Shown: positions 36,279 through 44,881 of the stretch, in pieces
Layout of the letters: each line of letters begins with the position of its first letter
How positions within the stretch are numbered: position 1 is the stretch's first letter
Assembly: GCF_000717245.1 (NCBI RefSeq)
Contig: NZ_JNYQ01000001.1
Span: forward strand, 992,001-1,056,000
Direction: 5' to 3'
Source of the DNA: Kitasatospora papulosa
Lineage (GTDB): Bacteria; Actinomycetota; Actinomycetes; Streptomycetales; Streptomycetaceae
DNA: 64,000 nt
The notes under the pieces: generated by a model
What the model was told of the DNA's origin: nothing
The model's database searches: none
What the model saw: the letters and a program-made list of their open reading frames with translations, nothing else
Position numbers and translations under genes: made by a program

Positions 36279-37094
36279 TCAGCCCTTCAGCGCCTTGGTG
36301 ACCGCGGTGTTGAAGTCCGCCACCGTCATGGGGGCGTTCTCGCTGCCCTCGGCGGTGAGCTTCTTGCCGTCCATCTTGAGGGTCGGCGTGCCCTGCACCC
36401 CGCTCTTGTCGAACGCCTTGGACATCTTGATCGCCCAGGCGTCGAACGTGCCGTCCTCGACGTTCTTCCGGAAGGCCTTGTTGCCCTTCAGTGCGTCCAC
36501 CGAGTCCGCCACCTCGATCAGGTAGCTGTCCTTGGCGAACTTGTCGTTCGCCTCCTCGGGGTGGTACTTCGCGGAGTACAGCGCGGTCTTGTACTCCAGG
36601 AAGGCCTCGGGGCTCACGTCGAGCGCCGCGCCCAGCGCGCTCAGGGCGTTCTTCGAGCCCTCGCCGCTGTCCGAGTTGTCGATGAAGGTCGCACCGACGT
36701 ACTTGATCTTGTACTTGCCGGCGTCGACGTCCTTGGACACGGTCTCGCCGACCGCCTGCTCGAACGTGGCGCAGATCGGGCAGCGCGAGTCCTCGTAGAG
36801 CTCCAGGGTCTTCTTGGCGCTCGACTCGCCGATCACGACGGTCGTGCCGTCGTCACCCGAGGTGTTCTTGGGGGCGGTGACGTTCTTCGCGTCCGCCGCG
36901 GCCTCCCAGGCGGAGGGCTTGTTCAGCTGCATCACGCCGTAGCTGACACCGCCGGCGATCGCCAGCACGGCCACGACCGAGACGCCGACGACGATCTGCT
37001 TGCGTGCCTTGTCCTTCTTGGCCTGGCGCTCGCGCTCCGCGCGCAGCCGCTCGCGGGCGGCGGACTTGCTGGCCTGGCTGTTGCGCTTGCTCAT
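36279..37094 (-). CDS. Membrane-anchored DsbA-like thioredoxin-fold protein
   Basis: 271 residues from ATG at 37094. A Lys/Arg-rich cytoplasmic N-terminus (about 30 residues) precedes one membrane helix (QIVVGVSVVAVLAIAGGVSYG). The extracytoplasmic DsbA-like domain has the redox motif Cys-Pro-Ile-Cys (YEDSRCPICATFE) and the cis-proline loop VQGTPTLKMDG. It probably forms or repairs disulfides in secreted proteins. The membrane protein gene 49 nt upstream lies on the same strand. Confidence 0.92.
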   Translation of the reverse strand: MSKRNSQASKSAARERLRAERERQAKKDKARKQIVVGVSVVAVLAIAGGVSYGVMQLNKPSAWEAAADAKNVTAPKNTSGDDGTTVVIGESSAKKTLELYEDSRCPICATFEQAVGETVSKDVDAGKYKIKYVGATFIDNSDSGEGSKNALSALGAALDVSPEAFLEYKTALYSAKYHPEEANDKFAKDSYLIEVADSVDALKGNKAFRKNVEDGTFDAWAIKMSKAFDKSGVQGTPTLKMDGKKLTAEGSENAPMTVADFNTAVTKALKG

Positions 37095-37143
37095 GGGGGT
37101 GCTCCGTAGGTGGGGTGGCTCGGAAAGGGGGCGTACCGCGTAC

Positions 37144-37848
37144 TCAGGCAGGGGTGAAGGCCGGGTACGGCGGGCCCCTCCGTCCCACGGAGTGCACCAG
37201 GAGGCGGACGGGGGCGAGCGGGTGCGGGCGGCCGGTGCGGGCGGCGCCGGGCCGTCCGCGGCGCCGGGCCGTGCCGGTCACGGCGACCGCGGTGAGCAGC
37301 GGGCGGAACGCGACGGCGGCCGCCGCGCGCAGCAGCCCCGCCAGCGCCGACTCGCCGCGCCGCAGCCAGGCGGCGGCCAGCAGGCCCACCGCCACGTGGG
37401 CGGCGAGCAGCAGCCAGGGGACGGCGGGGCCGGGAGAGGCGAGCAGGGCGGCTGCGTGGCCGCCGTTCCCGGTCACCCCGGCCAGCGGGGTGCCGACCGA
37501 GGCCACGCCGGAGAGTCCGTCGGCCCCGGACCCGGCCTCCCCGCCGCAGAGCACGTCGACGCCCACGGAGCGCAGCGGGCCCGCGATCGGGCCGCCCGCG
37601 GCGCCGTAGCAGAGGTGCTGGCCCGTGGTGAACACCGTGTCCGCCGCCAGCTCCAGCGGAACCAGCAGACCGGCGATCGCCCCGAAGCCGCGCTCACGGC
37701 CCGCCAGCGCGAACGCCACGGCGAAGACCGCCCCGGCCAGCAGCGCGACGGCGGTCAGCGGCAGCGGGACCCGGGAGAGCAGCACATGGGACGCGGAGGA
37801 GAGCGTGACGACGAGCGCGGTGAACAGCCCCGCGCGCATCGCTCTCAT
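37144..37848 (-). CDS. Membrane protein of unknown function, upstream of dsbA-like gene
   Basis: 234 residues if started at ATG 37848, which has AGGGACG upstream; ATG at 37887, 37869 and 37839 are alternatives. Five or so hydrophobic segments (LFTALVVTLSSASHVLL, PLTAVALLAGAVFAVAFALA, IAGLLVPLELAADTVFTTG, PWLLLAAHVAVGLLAAAWL). An external Gly-rich loop contains two Cys (HLCYGAAG and DVLCGGEAG). The tail is Arg/Pro-rich. I do not recognise the family; adjacency to the DsbA-like gene and the loop cysteines make a redox or copper-related role possible but unproven. Confidence 0.75.
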   Translation of the reverse strand: MRAMRAGLFTALVVTLSSASHVLLSRVPLPLTAVALLAGAVFAVAFALAGRERGFGAIAGLLVPLELAADTVFTTGQHLCYGAAGGPIAGPLRSVGVDVLCGGEAGSGADGLSGVASVGTPLAGVTGNGGHAAALLASPGPAVPWLLLAAHVAVGLLAAAWLRRGESALAGLLRAAAAVAFRPLLTAVAVTGTARRRGRPGAARTGRPHPLAPVRLLVHSVGRRGPPYPAFTPA

Positions 37849-37951
37849 CTGCGTCCCTGATACGTCCATCGCCGGAGAGTGTGCCATGCGCCCCTGTAAG
37901 CGAGCACTAAGGATCCGCGGGGCCCGGTGGCCCGGGCTCCCGCGGAAGGTG

Positions 37952-39277
37952 CTAGAGGCCCGGGATGCGGCCGTTGCGGAAGAGGTCGACGAAGATCTGG
38001 TGGTCGGCCCGGGTGCGCGCGCCGTAGCTGTGCGCGAAGTCGACCAGGAGCTCGGCGAAGCCCTCCTCGTCCGCGGCGATGGCCGCGTCGATCGCGCGCT
38101 CGGTGGAGAACGGCACCAGCGAGTGCCCGCTCTCGTCGTCCGCCGCCGCGTGCATCGTGGCCGTGGCCCGGCCGAGATCGGCGACCACCGCCGCGATCTC
38201 GTCCGGCTCGTCGATGTCGGACCAGTCCAGATCGACCGCGTACGGGGAGACCTCGGCGACCAGCTGACCGGAACCGTCCAGCTCGGTCCAGCCCAGCCAC
38301 GGGTCGGCGTGCGCCTGGAGCGCGCGCTGCGAGATCACCGTGCGGTGCCCCTCGTGCTGGAAGTAGTCCCGCACGGAGGCGTCGTCGATGTGCCGGGAGA
38401 CCGCCGGGGTCTGGGCCTGCTTGAGGTAGATCACCACGTCGTTCTCCAGGGCGTCGCTGTTGCCCTCGAGGAGGATGTTGTACGAGGGCAGACCGGCCGA
38501 ACCGATGCCGATGCCCCGGCGGCCGACCACGTCCTTCACCCGGTACGAGTCGGGCCGGGTCAGGCTCGACTCCGGCAGCGTCTCCAGATAGCCGTCGAAC
38601 GCCGCCAGCACCTTGTAGCGCGTCGCCGCGTCCAGGTCGATCGCACCGCCGTCGGCGGTGAACCGGCGCTCGAAGTCCCGGATCTCCGTCATCGAGTCGA
38701 GCAGCCCGAACCGGGTCAGCGAGCGGGCGTCGCGCAGCGCGCCGAGCAGCGGGCCCTCGGCGGTGTCCAGGGTGAAGGGCGGCACCTCGTCGTTCTTTGC
38801 GCCCGTCGCCAGGGCGTGGATCCGCTCCCGGTAGGCGGCGGCGTAGACACGGACGAGCTCGGTGATCTGGTCGTCGCCGAGCGCCTTCGCGTAGCCGATC
38901 AGGGCGACGGACGCGGCGAACCGCTTGAGGTCCCAGGTGAAGGGGCCCACATAGGCCTCGTCGAAGTCGTTGACGTTGAACACGAGCCGGCCGTTGGCGT
39001 CCATGTACGTGCCGAAGTTCTCGGCGTGCAGGTCACCGTGGATCCACACCCGGCTGGTGCGTTCGTCCAGGTAGGGGCCGGTGTGCTGCTCACGGTCCAG
39101 GTCGGAGTAGAACAGACCCGCCGAGCCCCGGTAGAACGCGAAGGCCGAACCCGCCATCTTGCGGAACTTCACACGGAACGCTGCGGGGTCGGCGGCCAGG
39201 AGCTGCCCGAACGCGGTGTCGAAAACGGCGAGGATCTGCTCCCCGCGCTGCTCTGCGCCGGTCTGCGTGTCCGACAT
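37952..39277 (-). CDS. DUF2252 family protein
   Basis: 441 residues from ATG at 39277. DUF2252 hallmarks: MAGSAFAFYRGSAGLFYSDL, WIHGDLHAENFGTY, VFNVNDFDEAYVGPFTWDLK and a late ALQAHADPWLGW. The HGDLHxENF and NDFDE pairs resemble the catalytic and metal motifs of aminoglycoside-kinase-like folds, suggesting a small-molecule kinase; no substrate is known. Monocistronic, divergent from dnaE with 220 nt between starts, in which I see no gene. Confidence 0.9.
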   Translation of the reverse strand: MSDTQTGAEQRGEQILAVFDTAFGQLLAADPAAFRVKFRKMAGSAFAFYRGSAGLFYSDLDREQHTGPYLDERTSRVWIHGDLHAENFGTYMDANGRLVFNVNDFDEAYVGPFTWDLKRFAASVALIGYAKALGDDQITELVRVYAAAYRERIHALATGAKNDEVPPFTLDTAEGPLLGALRDARSLTRFGLLDSMTEIRDFERRFTADGGAIDLDAATRYKVLAAFDGYLETLPESSLTRPDSYRVKDVVGRRGIGIGSAGLPSYNILLEGNSDALENDVVIYLKQAQTPAVSRHIDDASVRDYFQHEGHRTVISQRALQAHADPWLGWTELDGSGQLVAEVSPYAVDLDWSDIDEPDEIAAVVADLGRATATMHAAADDESGHSLVPFSTERAIDAAIAADEEGFAELLVDFAHSYGARTRADHQIFVDLFRNGRIPGL

Positions 39278-39498
39278 CGCTGGGTGCCTCCTGGTACATG
39301 GCGTTCATGACAAAAGGGACGGGCGTCCCCGCGTCTTCCAACGCGTGACCGTACCGTGGAGTGCCCGTCGTCCGTGCCCTCGGCGACGTAGACTTCCACG
39401 CTGTCCCCCCCGACCGTCATCTCCCGCCCGTCGTCCCACCACCACCCTCATCGTGGCGCTTCGCGCCGCCCTGAAGACCGACCCGGAGGCACAGCGCC

Positions 39499-42400
39499 GT
39501 GAGCAAGCCGCCCTTCACGCACCTGCACGTCCACACCCAGTACTCGCTGCTGGACGGTGCCGCGCGGCTCAAGGACATGTTCGAGGCGTGCAACGACATG
39601 GGCATGTCGCACATCGCGATGACCGACCACGGCAACCTCCACGGGGCGTACGACTTCTTCCACTCCGCGAAGAAGGCCGGGGTGACGCCGATCATCGGGA
39701 TCGAGGCCTACGTCGCCCCGGAGTCCCGCAAGCACAAGCGCAAGGTCCAGTGGGGGCAGCCGCACCAGAAGCGGGACGACGTCTCGGGTTCCGGCGGTTA
39801 CACCCACAAGACGATCTGGGCGGCCAACAGCACCGGGCTGCACAACCTCTTCAAGCTCTCCTCGGACGCGTACGCCGAGGGCTGGCTGCAGAAGTGGCCC
39901 CGCATGGACAGGGAGACCATCTCCCAGTGGTCCGAGGGGCTCATCGCCTCCACCGGCTGCCCGTCCGGCGAGGTGCAGACCCGGCTGCGGCTCGGTCAGT
40001 TCGACGAGGCCGTCCAGGCGGCCTCCGACTACAAGGACATCTTCGGTGAGGGCCGGTACTTCCTGGAGCTGATGGACCACGGCATCGAGATCGAGCGCCG
40101 GGTCCGCGACGGGCTCCTGGAGATCGGCCGGAAGCTGGACATCCCGCCGCTCGTGACGAACGACTCGCACTACACGTACGCCAACGAGGCGACCGCGCAC
40201 GACGCCCTGCTCTGCATCCAGACCGGCAAGAACCTCTCCGACCCCGACCGCTTCCGCTTCGACGGGACGGGTTACTACCTCAAGACGACGGACGAGATGT
40301 ACGGCGTCGACTCCTCGGACGCCTGGCAGGAGGGCTGCGCCAACACCCTCCTTGTCGCGCAGCAGATCGACACGACCGGCATGTTCGAGAAGCGCGACCT
40401 GATGCCGAAGTTCGACATCCCGGAAGGCTTCACGGAGATCACCTGGTTCCAGGAGGAGGTCCGGGCCGGCATGGGCCGCCGCTACCCCGGCGGCGTCCCC
40501 GAGGACCGGCAGAAGCAGGCCGAGTACGAGATGGACATCATCATCCAGATGGGGTTCCCGGGGTACTTCCTCGTCGTCGCCGACTTCATCATGTGGGCCA
40601 AGAACAACGGCATCGCGGTGGGTCCCGGCCGTGGTTCCGCCGCCGGTTCGATCGTCGCCTACGCCATGGGCATCACCGACCTCGACCCGATCACCCACGG
40701 ACTGATCTTCGAGCGCTTCCTCAACCCCGAGCGCGTCTCCATGCCCGACGTCGACATCGACTTCGACGAGCGCCGGCGCGTCGAGGTCATCCGGTACGTC
40801 ACCGAGAAGTACGGCGCCGACAAGGTCGCCATGATCGGCACCTACGGCAAGATCAAGGCCAAGAACGCGATCAAGGACTCCGCGCGCGTCCTGGGCTACC
40901 CCTACGCGATGGGCGACCGTCTCACCAAGGCCATGCCCGCCGACGTCCTCGGCAAGGGCATCGACCTCAACGGCATCACCGACCCGAAGCACCCGCGCTA
41001 CAGCGAGGCGGGCGAGATCCGGGGGATGTACGAGAACGAGCCCGACGTCCGGAAGGTCATCGACACCGCCAAGGGCGTGGAGGGCCTCGTCCGGCAGATG
41101 GGTGTGCACGCGGCCGGCGTGATCATGTCCAGCGAGCCGATCGTCGACCACGCGCCCATCTGGGTGCGGCACACCGACGGCGTGACGATCACGCAGTGGG
41201 ACTACCCCCAGTGCGAGTCGCTCGGCCTGCTCAAGATGGACTTCCTGGGCCTGCGCAACCTGACGATCATGGACGACGCCATCAAGATGGTGAAGGCCAA
41301 CAAGGGCGTCGACCTGGAGATGCTCTCCCTGCCCCTGGACGACCCCAAGACCTACGAGCTGCTGTGCCGCGGTGACACGCTCGGGGTGTTCCAGTTCGAC
41401 GGCGGCCCCATGCGGTCGCTGCTGCGCCAGATGCAGCCCGACAACTTCGAGGACATCTCCGCCGTCTCGGCCCTCTACCGGCCGGGCCCGATGGGCATGA
41501 ACTCGCACACGAACTACGCCGAGCGCAAGAACGCCCGGCAGGAGATCACCCCGATCCACCCGGAGCTGGAGGAGCCCCTCAAGGAGGTCCTCGGCCTCAC
41601 CTACGGCCTGATCGTGTACCAGGAGCAGGTGCAGAAGGCCGCCCAGATCGTCGCCGGCTACTCGCTCGGCGAGGCCGACATCCTGCGCCGTGTGATGGGC
41701 AAGAAGAAGGCCGACGAGCTGGCGAAGAACTTCGTCCTCTTCGAGGCCGGAGCCAAGAAGAACGGCTTCTCCGACGCGGCGATCAAGGCCCTGTGGGACG
41801 TCCTGGTCCCGTTCGCCGGATACGCCTTCAACAAGGCGCACTCCTCGGCGTACGGCCTGGTCACCTACTGGACCGCCTACCTCAAGGCGAACTACCCGGC
41901 CGAGTACATGGCGGCCCTGCTGACGTCCGTCAAGGACGACAAGGACAAGTCCGCGGTCTACCTCAACGAGTGCCGGCGCATGGGCATCAAGGTCCTCCCG
42001 CCGAACGTCAACGAGTCCGAGTCGAACTTCGCCGCCCAGGGTGACGACGTGATCCTCTTCGGACTGACCGCCGTCCGCAACGTCGGGTCGAACGTGGTCG
42101 ACTCGATCATCAGGTGCCGCAAGGCGAAGGGGAAGTACTCCACCTTCCCCGACTTCCTCGACAAGGTCGAGGCGGTCGTCTGCAACAAGCGGACCGTCGA
42201 GTCGCTCATCAAGGCCGGTGCGTTCGACGAGATGGGGCACACCCGCAAGGGACTCGTCGCCCACCACGAGCCGATGATCGACAACGTGGTGCAGGTCAAG
42301 CGCAAGGAGGCCGAGGGACAGTTCGACCTCTTCGGCGGCATGGGCGACGAGTCGAGCGACGAGCCCGGCTTCGGCCTGGACGTCGAGTTCTCCGACATCG

Positions 42401-43038
42401 AGTGGGAGAAGTCCTACCTGCTCGCCCAGGAACGCGAGATGCTCGGCCTCTACGTCTCCGACCACCCGCTCTTCGGCCTGGAGCACGTCCTGTCCGACAA
42501 GTCGGACGCGGCGATCTCCCAGCTCACCGGGGGCGAGCACGCGGACGGCGCGATCGTCACCGTGGGCGGCATCATCTCCGGCCTGCAGCGCAAGATGACC
42601 AAGCAGGGCAACGCCTGGGCCATCGCCACCGTGGAGGACCTCGCGGGCTCCATCGAGTGCATGTTCTTCCCCGCGACCTATCAGCTGGTCTCCACCCAGC
42701 TCGTCGAGGACACCGTCGTCTTCGTCAAGGGACGCCTCGACAAGCGCGAGGACGTGCCGCGCCTGGTCGCCATGGAGATGCAGGTCCCCGACATCTCGAA
42801 CGCCGGGTCGAACGCACCCGTCGTCCTGACCATCCCCACGGTCAGGGTCACCCCGCCCATGGTCAGCAGGCTCGGCGAGGTGCTCAGCCACCACCGCGGC
42901 GACACCGAGGTGCGCATCAGGCTCCAGGGCCCCCGCAAGACCACCGTGCTCCGGCTGGACCGGCACCGCGTCAAGCCGGACCCCGCCCTCTTCGGCGACC
43001 TCAAGGTGCTGCTCGGCCCGTCCTGCCTGGCCGGCTGA
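39499..43038 (+). CDS. dnaE: DNA polymerase III alpha subunit DnaE1
   Basis: 1179 residues from GTG at 39499 with CCGGAGG upstream. N-terminal PHP domain (HLHVHTQYSLLDGAARL, MTDHGNLHGAYDF). Polymerase core with GPGRGSAAGSIVAYAMGITD and catalytic Asp417/Asp419 (MPDVDIDFDE). Helix-hairpin-helix and OB-fold (VTVGGIISGLQRKMTKQGN, around residues 1015-1090) near the C-terminus. It is the replicative polymerase. Own terminator at 43059-43096. Confidence 0.98.
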   Translation: MSKPPFTHLHVHTQYSLLDGAARLKDMFEACNDMGMSHIAMTDHGNLHGAYDFFHSAKKAGVTPIIGIEAYVAPESRKHKRKVQWGQPHQKRDDVSGSGGYTHKTIWAANSTGLHNLFKLSSDAYAEGWLQKWPRMDRETISQWSEGLIASTGCPSGEVQTRLRLGQFDEAVQAASDYKDIFGEGRYFLELMDHGIEIERRVRDGLLEIGRKLDIPPLVTNDSHYTYANEATAHDALLCIQTGKNLSDPDRFRFDGTGYYLKTTDEMYGVDSSDAWQEGCANTLLVAQQIDTTGMFEKRDLMPKFDIPEGFTEITWFQEEVRAGMGRRYPGGVPEDRQKQAEYEMDIIIQMGFPGYFLVVADFIMWAKNNGIAVGPGRGSAAGSIVAYAMGITDLDPITHGLIFERFLNPERVSMPDVDIDFDERRRVEVIRYVTEKYGADKVAMIGTYGKIKAKNAIKDSARVLGYPYAMGDRLTKAMPADVLGKGIDLNGITDPKHPRYSEAGEIRGMYENEPDVRKVIDTAKGVEGLVRQMGVHAAGVIMSSEPIVDHAPIWVRHTDGVTITQWDYPQCESLGLLKMDFLGLRNLTIMDDAIKMVKANKGVDLEMLSLPLDDPKTYELLCRGDTLGVFQFDGGPMRSLLRQMQPDNFEDISAVSALYRPGPMGMNSHTNYAERKNARQEITPIHPELEEPLKEVLGLTYGLIVYQEQVQKAAQIVAGYSLGEADILRRVMGKKKADELAKNFVLFEAGAKKNGFSDAAIKALWDVLVPFAGYAFNKAHSSAYGLVTYWTAYLKANYPAEYMAALLTSVKDDKDKSAVYLNECRRMGIKVLPPNVNESESNFAAQGDDVILFGLTAVRNVGSNVVDSIIRCRKAKGKYSTFPDFLDKVEAVVCNKRTVESLIKAGAFDEMGHTRKGLVAHHEPMIDNVVQVKRKEAEGQFDLFGGMGDESSDEPGFGLDVEFSDIEWEKSYLLAQEREMLGLYVSDHPLFGLEHVLSDKSDAAISQLTGGEHADGAIVTVGGIISGLQRKMTKQGNAWAIATVEDLAGSIECMFFPATYQLVSTQLVEDTVVFVKGRLDKREDVPRLVAMEMQVPDISNAGSNAPVVLTIPTVRVTPPMVSRLGEVLSHHRGDTEVRIRLQGPRKTTVLRLDRHRVKPDPALFGDLKVLLGPSCLAG

Positions 43039-43058
43039 CGCCCCGGACACCGACCCGC

Positions 43059-43096
43059 GAGAGGGGCGCCCCGCCGACCGGCGGGGCACCCCTCTC
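43059..43096 (+). terminator. Terminator after dnaE
   Basis: 17-bp stem with one mismatch: GAGAGGGGCGCCCCGCC at 43059-43075, GACC loop, partner 43080-43096, 21 nt after the dnaE stop. It may also act on the small minus-strand gene ending at 43119. Confidence 0.85.
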
Positions 43097-43118
43097 GGCC
43101 TGCCGGCCGTACGAACCG

Positions 43119-43286
43119 TCAGTTGTGGCCGAAGCGCTTCTGGTGCTTGCGCGCGACATCGGCCGGGCTGCCCTGGGCCTGCGTCTGCGTCTCGTACGCC
43201 GTCGACTTGGCCTCCTCCGCGCCACGCTCCGCGGCGGATGCGCGGTCGTGCTGGCTGCCCTGCTTGCGGTTCTTGTTCTTCGCCAT
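43119..43286 (-). CDS. Small hydrophilic conserved-type protein (55 aa)
   Basis: Reading on the minus strand from ATG at 43286 (CAGGAGGCATCACG upstream) gives a 55-residue protein that starts MAKNKNRKQGSQHDRASAAE and ends KHQKRFGHN. It is very polar, with basic ends and a Glu/Ala/Gln middle, and has no membrane segment or cysteine. The strong ribosome binding site, codon bias and convergent position after the dnaE terminator support a real gene. Small Lys/Asn/Arg-rich proteins like this are common in Streptomyces; function unknown. Confidence 0.8.
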   Translation of the reverse strand: MAKNKNRKQGSQHDRASAAERGAEEAKSTAYETQTQAQGSPADVARKHQKRFGHN

Positions 43287-43368
43287 CGTGATGCCTCCTG
43301 TGGGAGATCTGGGGGTCCAGAACCGCTGTCAGACTCACATATCACCATAAAGGCCGCATGTTGGATCA

Positions 43369-43396
43369 TTGCTGAGCGTAGTAGCCGAGGTATCAT
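43369..43396 (+). promoter_or_regulatory. Candidate promoter of the NYN-domain gene
   Basis: TTGCTG at 43369-43374 and TATCAT at 43391-43396 with 16 nt between, in A/T-richer sequence 168 nt before the chosen start. Fair match to the vegetative consensus; not specific. Confidence 0.3.
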
Positions 43397-43563
43397 GCGC
43401 GGTTTCCCGATCCGCCACGCCGATGATCGAGTTCCGGCCCTTGACGCCGGTGGTGTCGGGCAGACTCGAAGGAAACCCTGAGTGAGCGAACCCCGGGTCG
43501 GCGGACCCACCCCCCATGTCCGGGCCCGCCGGCCCTCCGCCGAATTGGAAGAGGGTGGAACGC

Positions 43564-44817
43564 GTGGATCGTTGCGTCGTCCTGGTGGACGCCGGCTACT
43601 TGCTGGGCGCAGCCGCGAGTCTGCTGGCCGGAGAGCCCGCCCGTTCCCGCATCACCGTCGACCACACCGCGCTGATCCAGGGCCTGCGCGAGCGCGCCGA
43701 GGCCGACACGGAACAGCCCCTGCTGCGCATCTACTGGTTCGACGGCGCACCCGACCGCGTCCCGCAGCCCGAGCACCGCAGGCTGCGGGTCATGCCCCGG
43801 GTGACCGTTCGGCTGGGCGCCCTCACCCGCAGTGACGGGCGGTGGGCGCAGAAGGGCGTCGACGCCGCCATGCACGCCGAGCTGACCGAACTGGCCAGAA
43901 ACCGTGCCTGCTCCGACGTGGTGCTGGTGACCGGCGACGGCGATCTGCTGCCCGGCCTCATGTCCGCGAAGGAACACGGCGTAGCCGTCCATCTGTGGGC
44001 CGTCCAGGCCGCCGACGGCGACTACAACCAGTCCGAGGACCTGGTCGCCGAGGCCGACGAGCGGCGGGTGCTCGACCGCGCCTGGATCACCAAGGCCGTG
44101 CGTGCCAAGGACACGGGCGGCGTGTGCCCGCCCCCGCCCGCCCCGCGCCCCGAGATCGCCGCCATCCTCTCGGCGCCGCTGCCCGAGGCCGCCCTCGCCG
44201 CCTCCGCCGAGCGGGCGTCGGAGGCGCAGGCCGCGGCCGCCCGCAACGGCACCGGCGTCCCGCCGGCCGACGAGGCCGTCCCCCACCCGCAGCCCGGACC
44301 CGCCCACAAGGGCGTGCCCACCCCCAAGGACCTGGCGAGCCTGCGCGCGCCCGGGACGCAGACCGCGCAGCACCCCGTCCCGCAGCCCGCCGGCAACGCG
44401 ACCCTGCGCTGGTCGTCCGACAAGGGCTGGGTGGAGCGCCAGGGCCCCCTCGGCGAGCCGTCCGAGACCGCTTCACTGCCGACCCTCGCCCAGCTCACCA
44501 GTGCGGAACAGCGCTGGGCGGACCGGGAGGAGGACATCACCACCGTCGGCGGCGACCCCTTCGAGGTCGGCCAGGTCTTCGCCCGGCGCTGGATGGAACG
44601 GCTCCCGGAGACGGTCCACCTGCAGAAGCTGTCCACGATGTACCCCCGCATCCCGCACCGCATCGACGGCGAACTCCTCAGGTACGCGGCACGCTTCGGG
44701 CTGCTCGCGCACAAGGACGACCAGATCGACGAGCACGACCGCTATGCCATCAGGGCGGGGTTCTGGCGTGAGATCGACGTACGGGCCGCCGCCGAGCACG
44801 CCCCCGCGGGGGAGTGA
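43564..44817 (+). CDS. NYN-domain (PIN-like nuclease) protein
   Basis: 417 residues from GTG at 43564, with GAGGG eight nt upstream; ATG at 43516 is an in-frame alternative. The NYN domain spans about residues 1-180: CVVLVDAGYLLGAAASLLAG, RIYWFDGAPDRVP, GVDAAMHAELTELA and VVLVTGDGDLLPGLMSAKEH, which supply the acidic metal-binding residues. An Ala/Pro-rich linker (about 195-310) follows, then a C-terminal helical domain (QVFARRWMERLPETVHLQKL onward) ending before an acidic tail. NYN proteins are usually RNases; the RNA target is unknown. Confidence 0.88.
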   Translation: MDRCVVLVDAGYLLGAAASLLAGEPARSRITVDHTALIQGLRERAEADTEQPLLRIYWFDGAPDRVPQPEHRRLRVMPRVTVRLGALTRSDGRWAQKGVDAAMHAELTELARNRACSDVVLVTGDGDLLPGLMSAKEHGVAVHLWAVQAADGDYNQSEDLVAEADERRVLDRAWITKAVRAKDTGGVCPPPPAPRPEIAAILSAPLPEAALAASAERASEAQAAAARNGTGVPPADEAVPHPQPGPAHKGVPTPKDLASLRAPGTQTAQHPVPQPAGNATLRWSSDKGWVERQGPLGEPSETASLPTLAQLTSAEQRWADREEDITTVGGDPFEVGQVFARRWMERLPETVHLQKLSTMYPRIPHRIDGELLRYAARFGLLAHKDDQIDEHDRYAIRAGFWREIDVRAAAEHAPAGE

Positions 44818-44881
44818 GCGGGGCCGCACCGCCCTGACCCGGACGCAATACGGGGCATCCGACCCCGTAGTCTCATACCTC

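Noticed and set aside
39448..43338. 1296-codon minus-strand reading frame opposite dnaE
   Set aside because: dnaE has all motifs; the antisense frame is open only because of GC bias.
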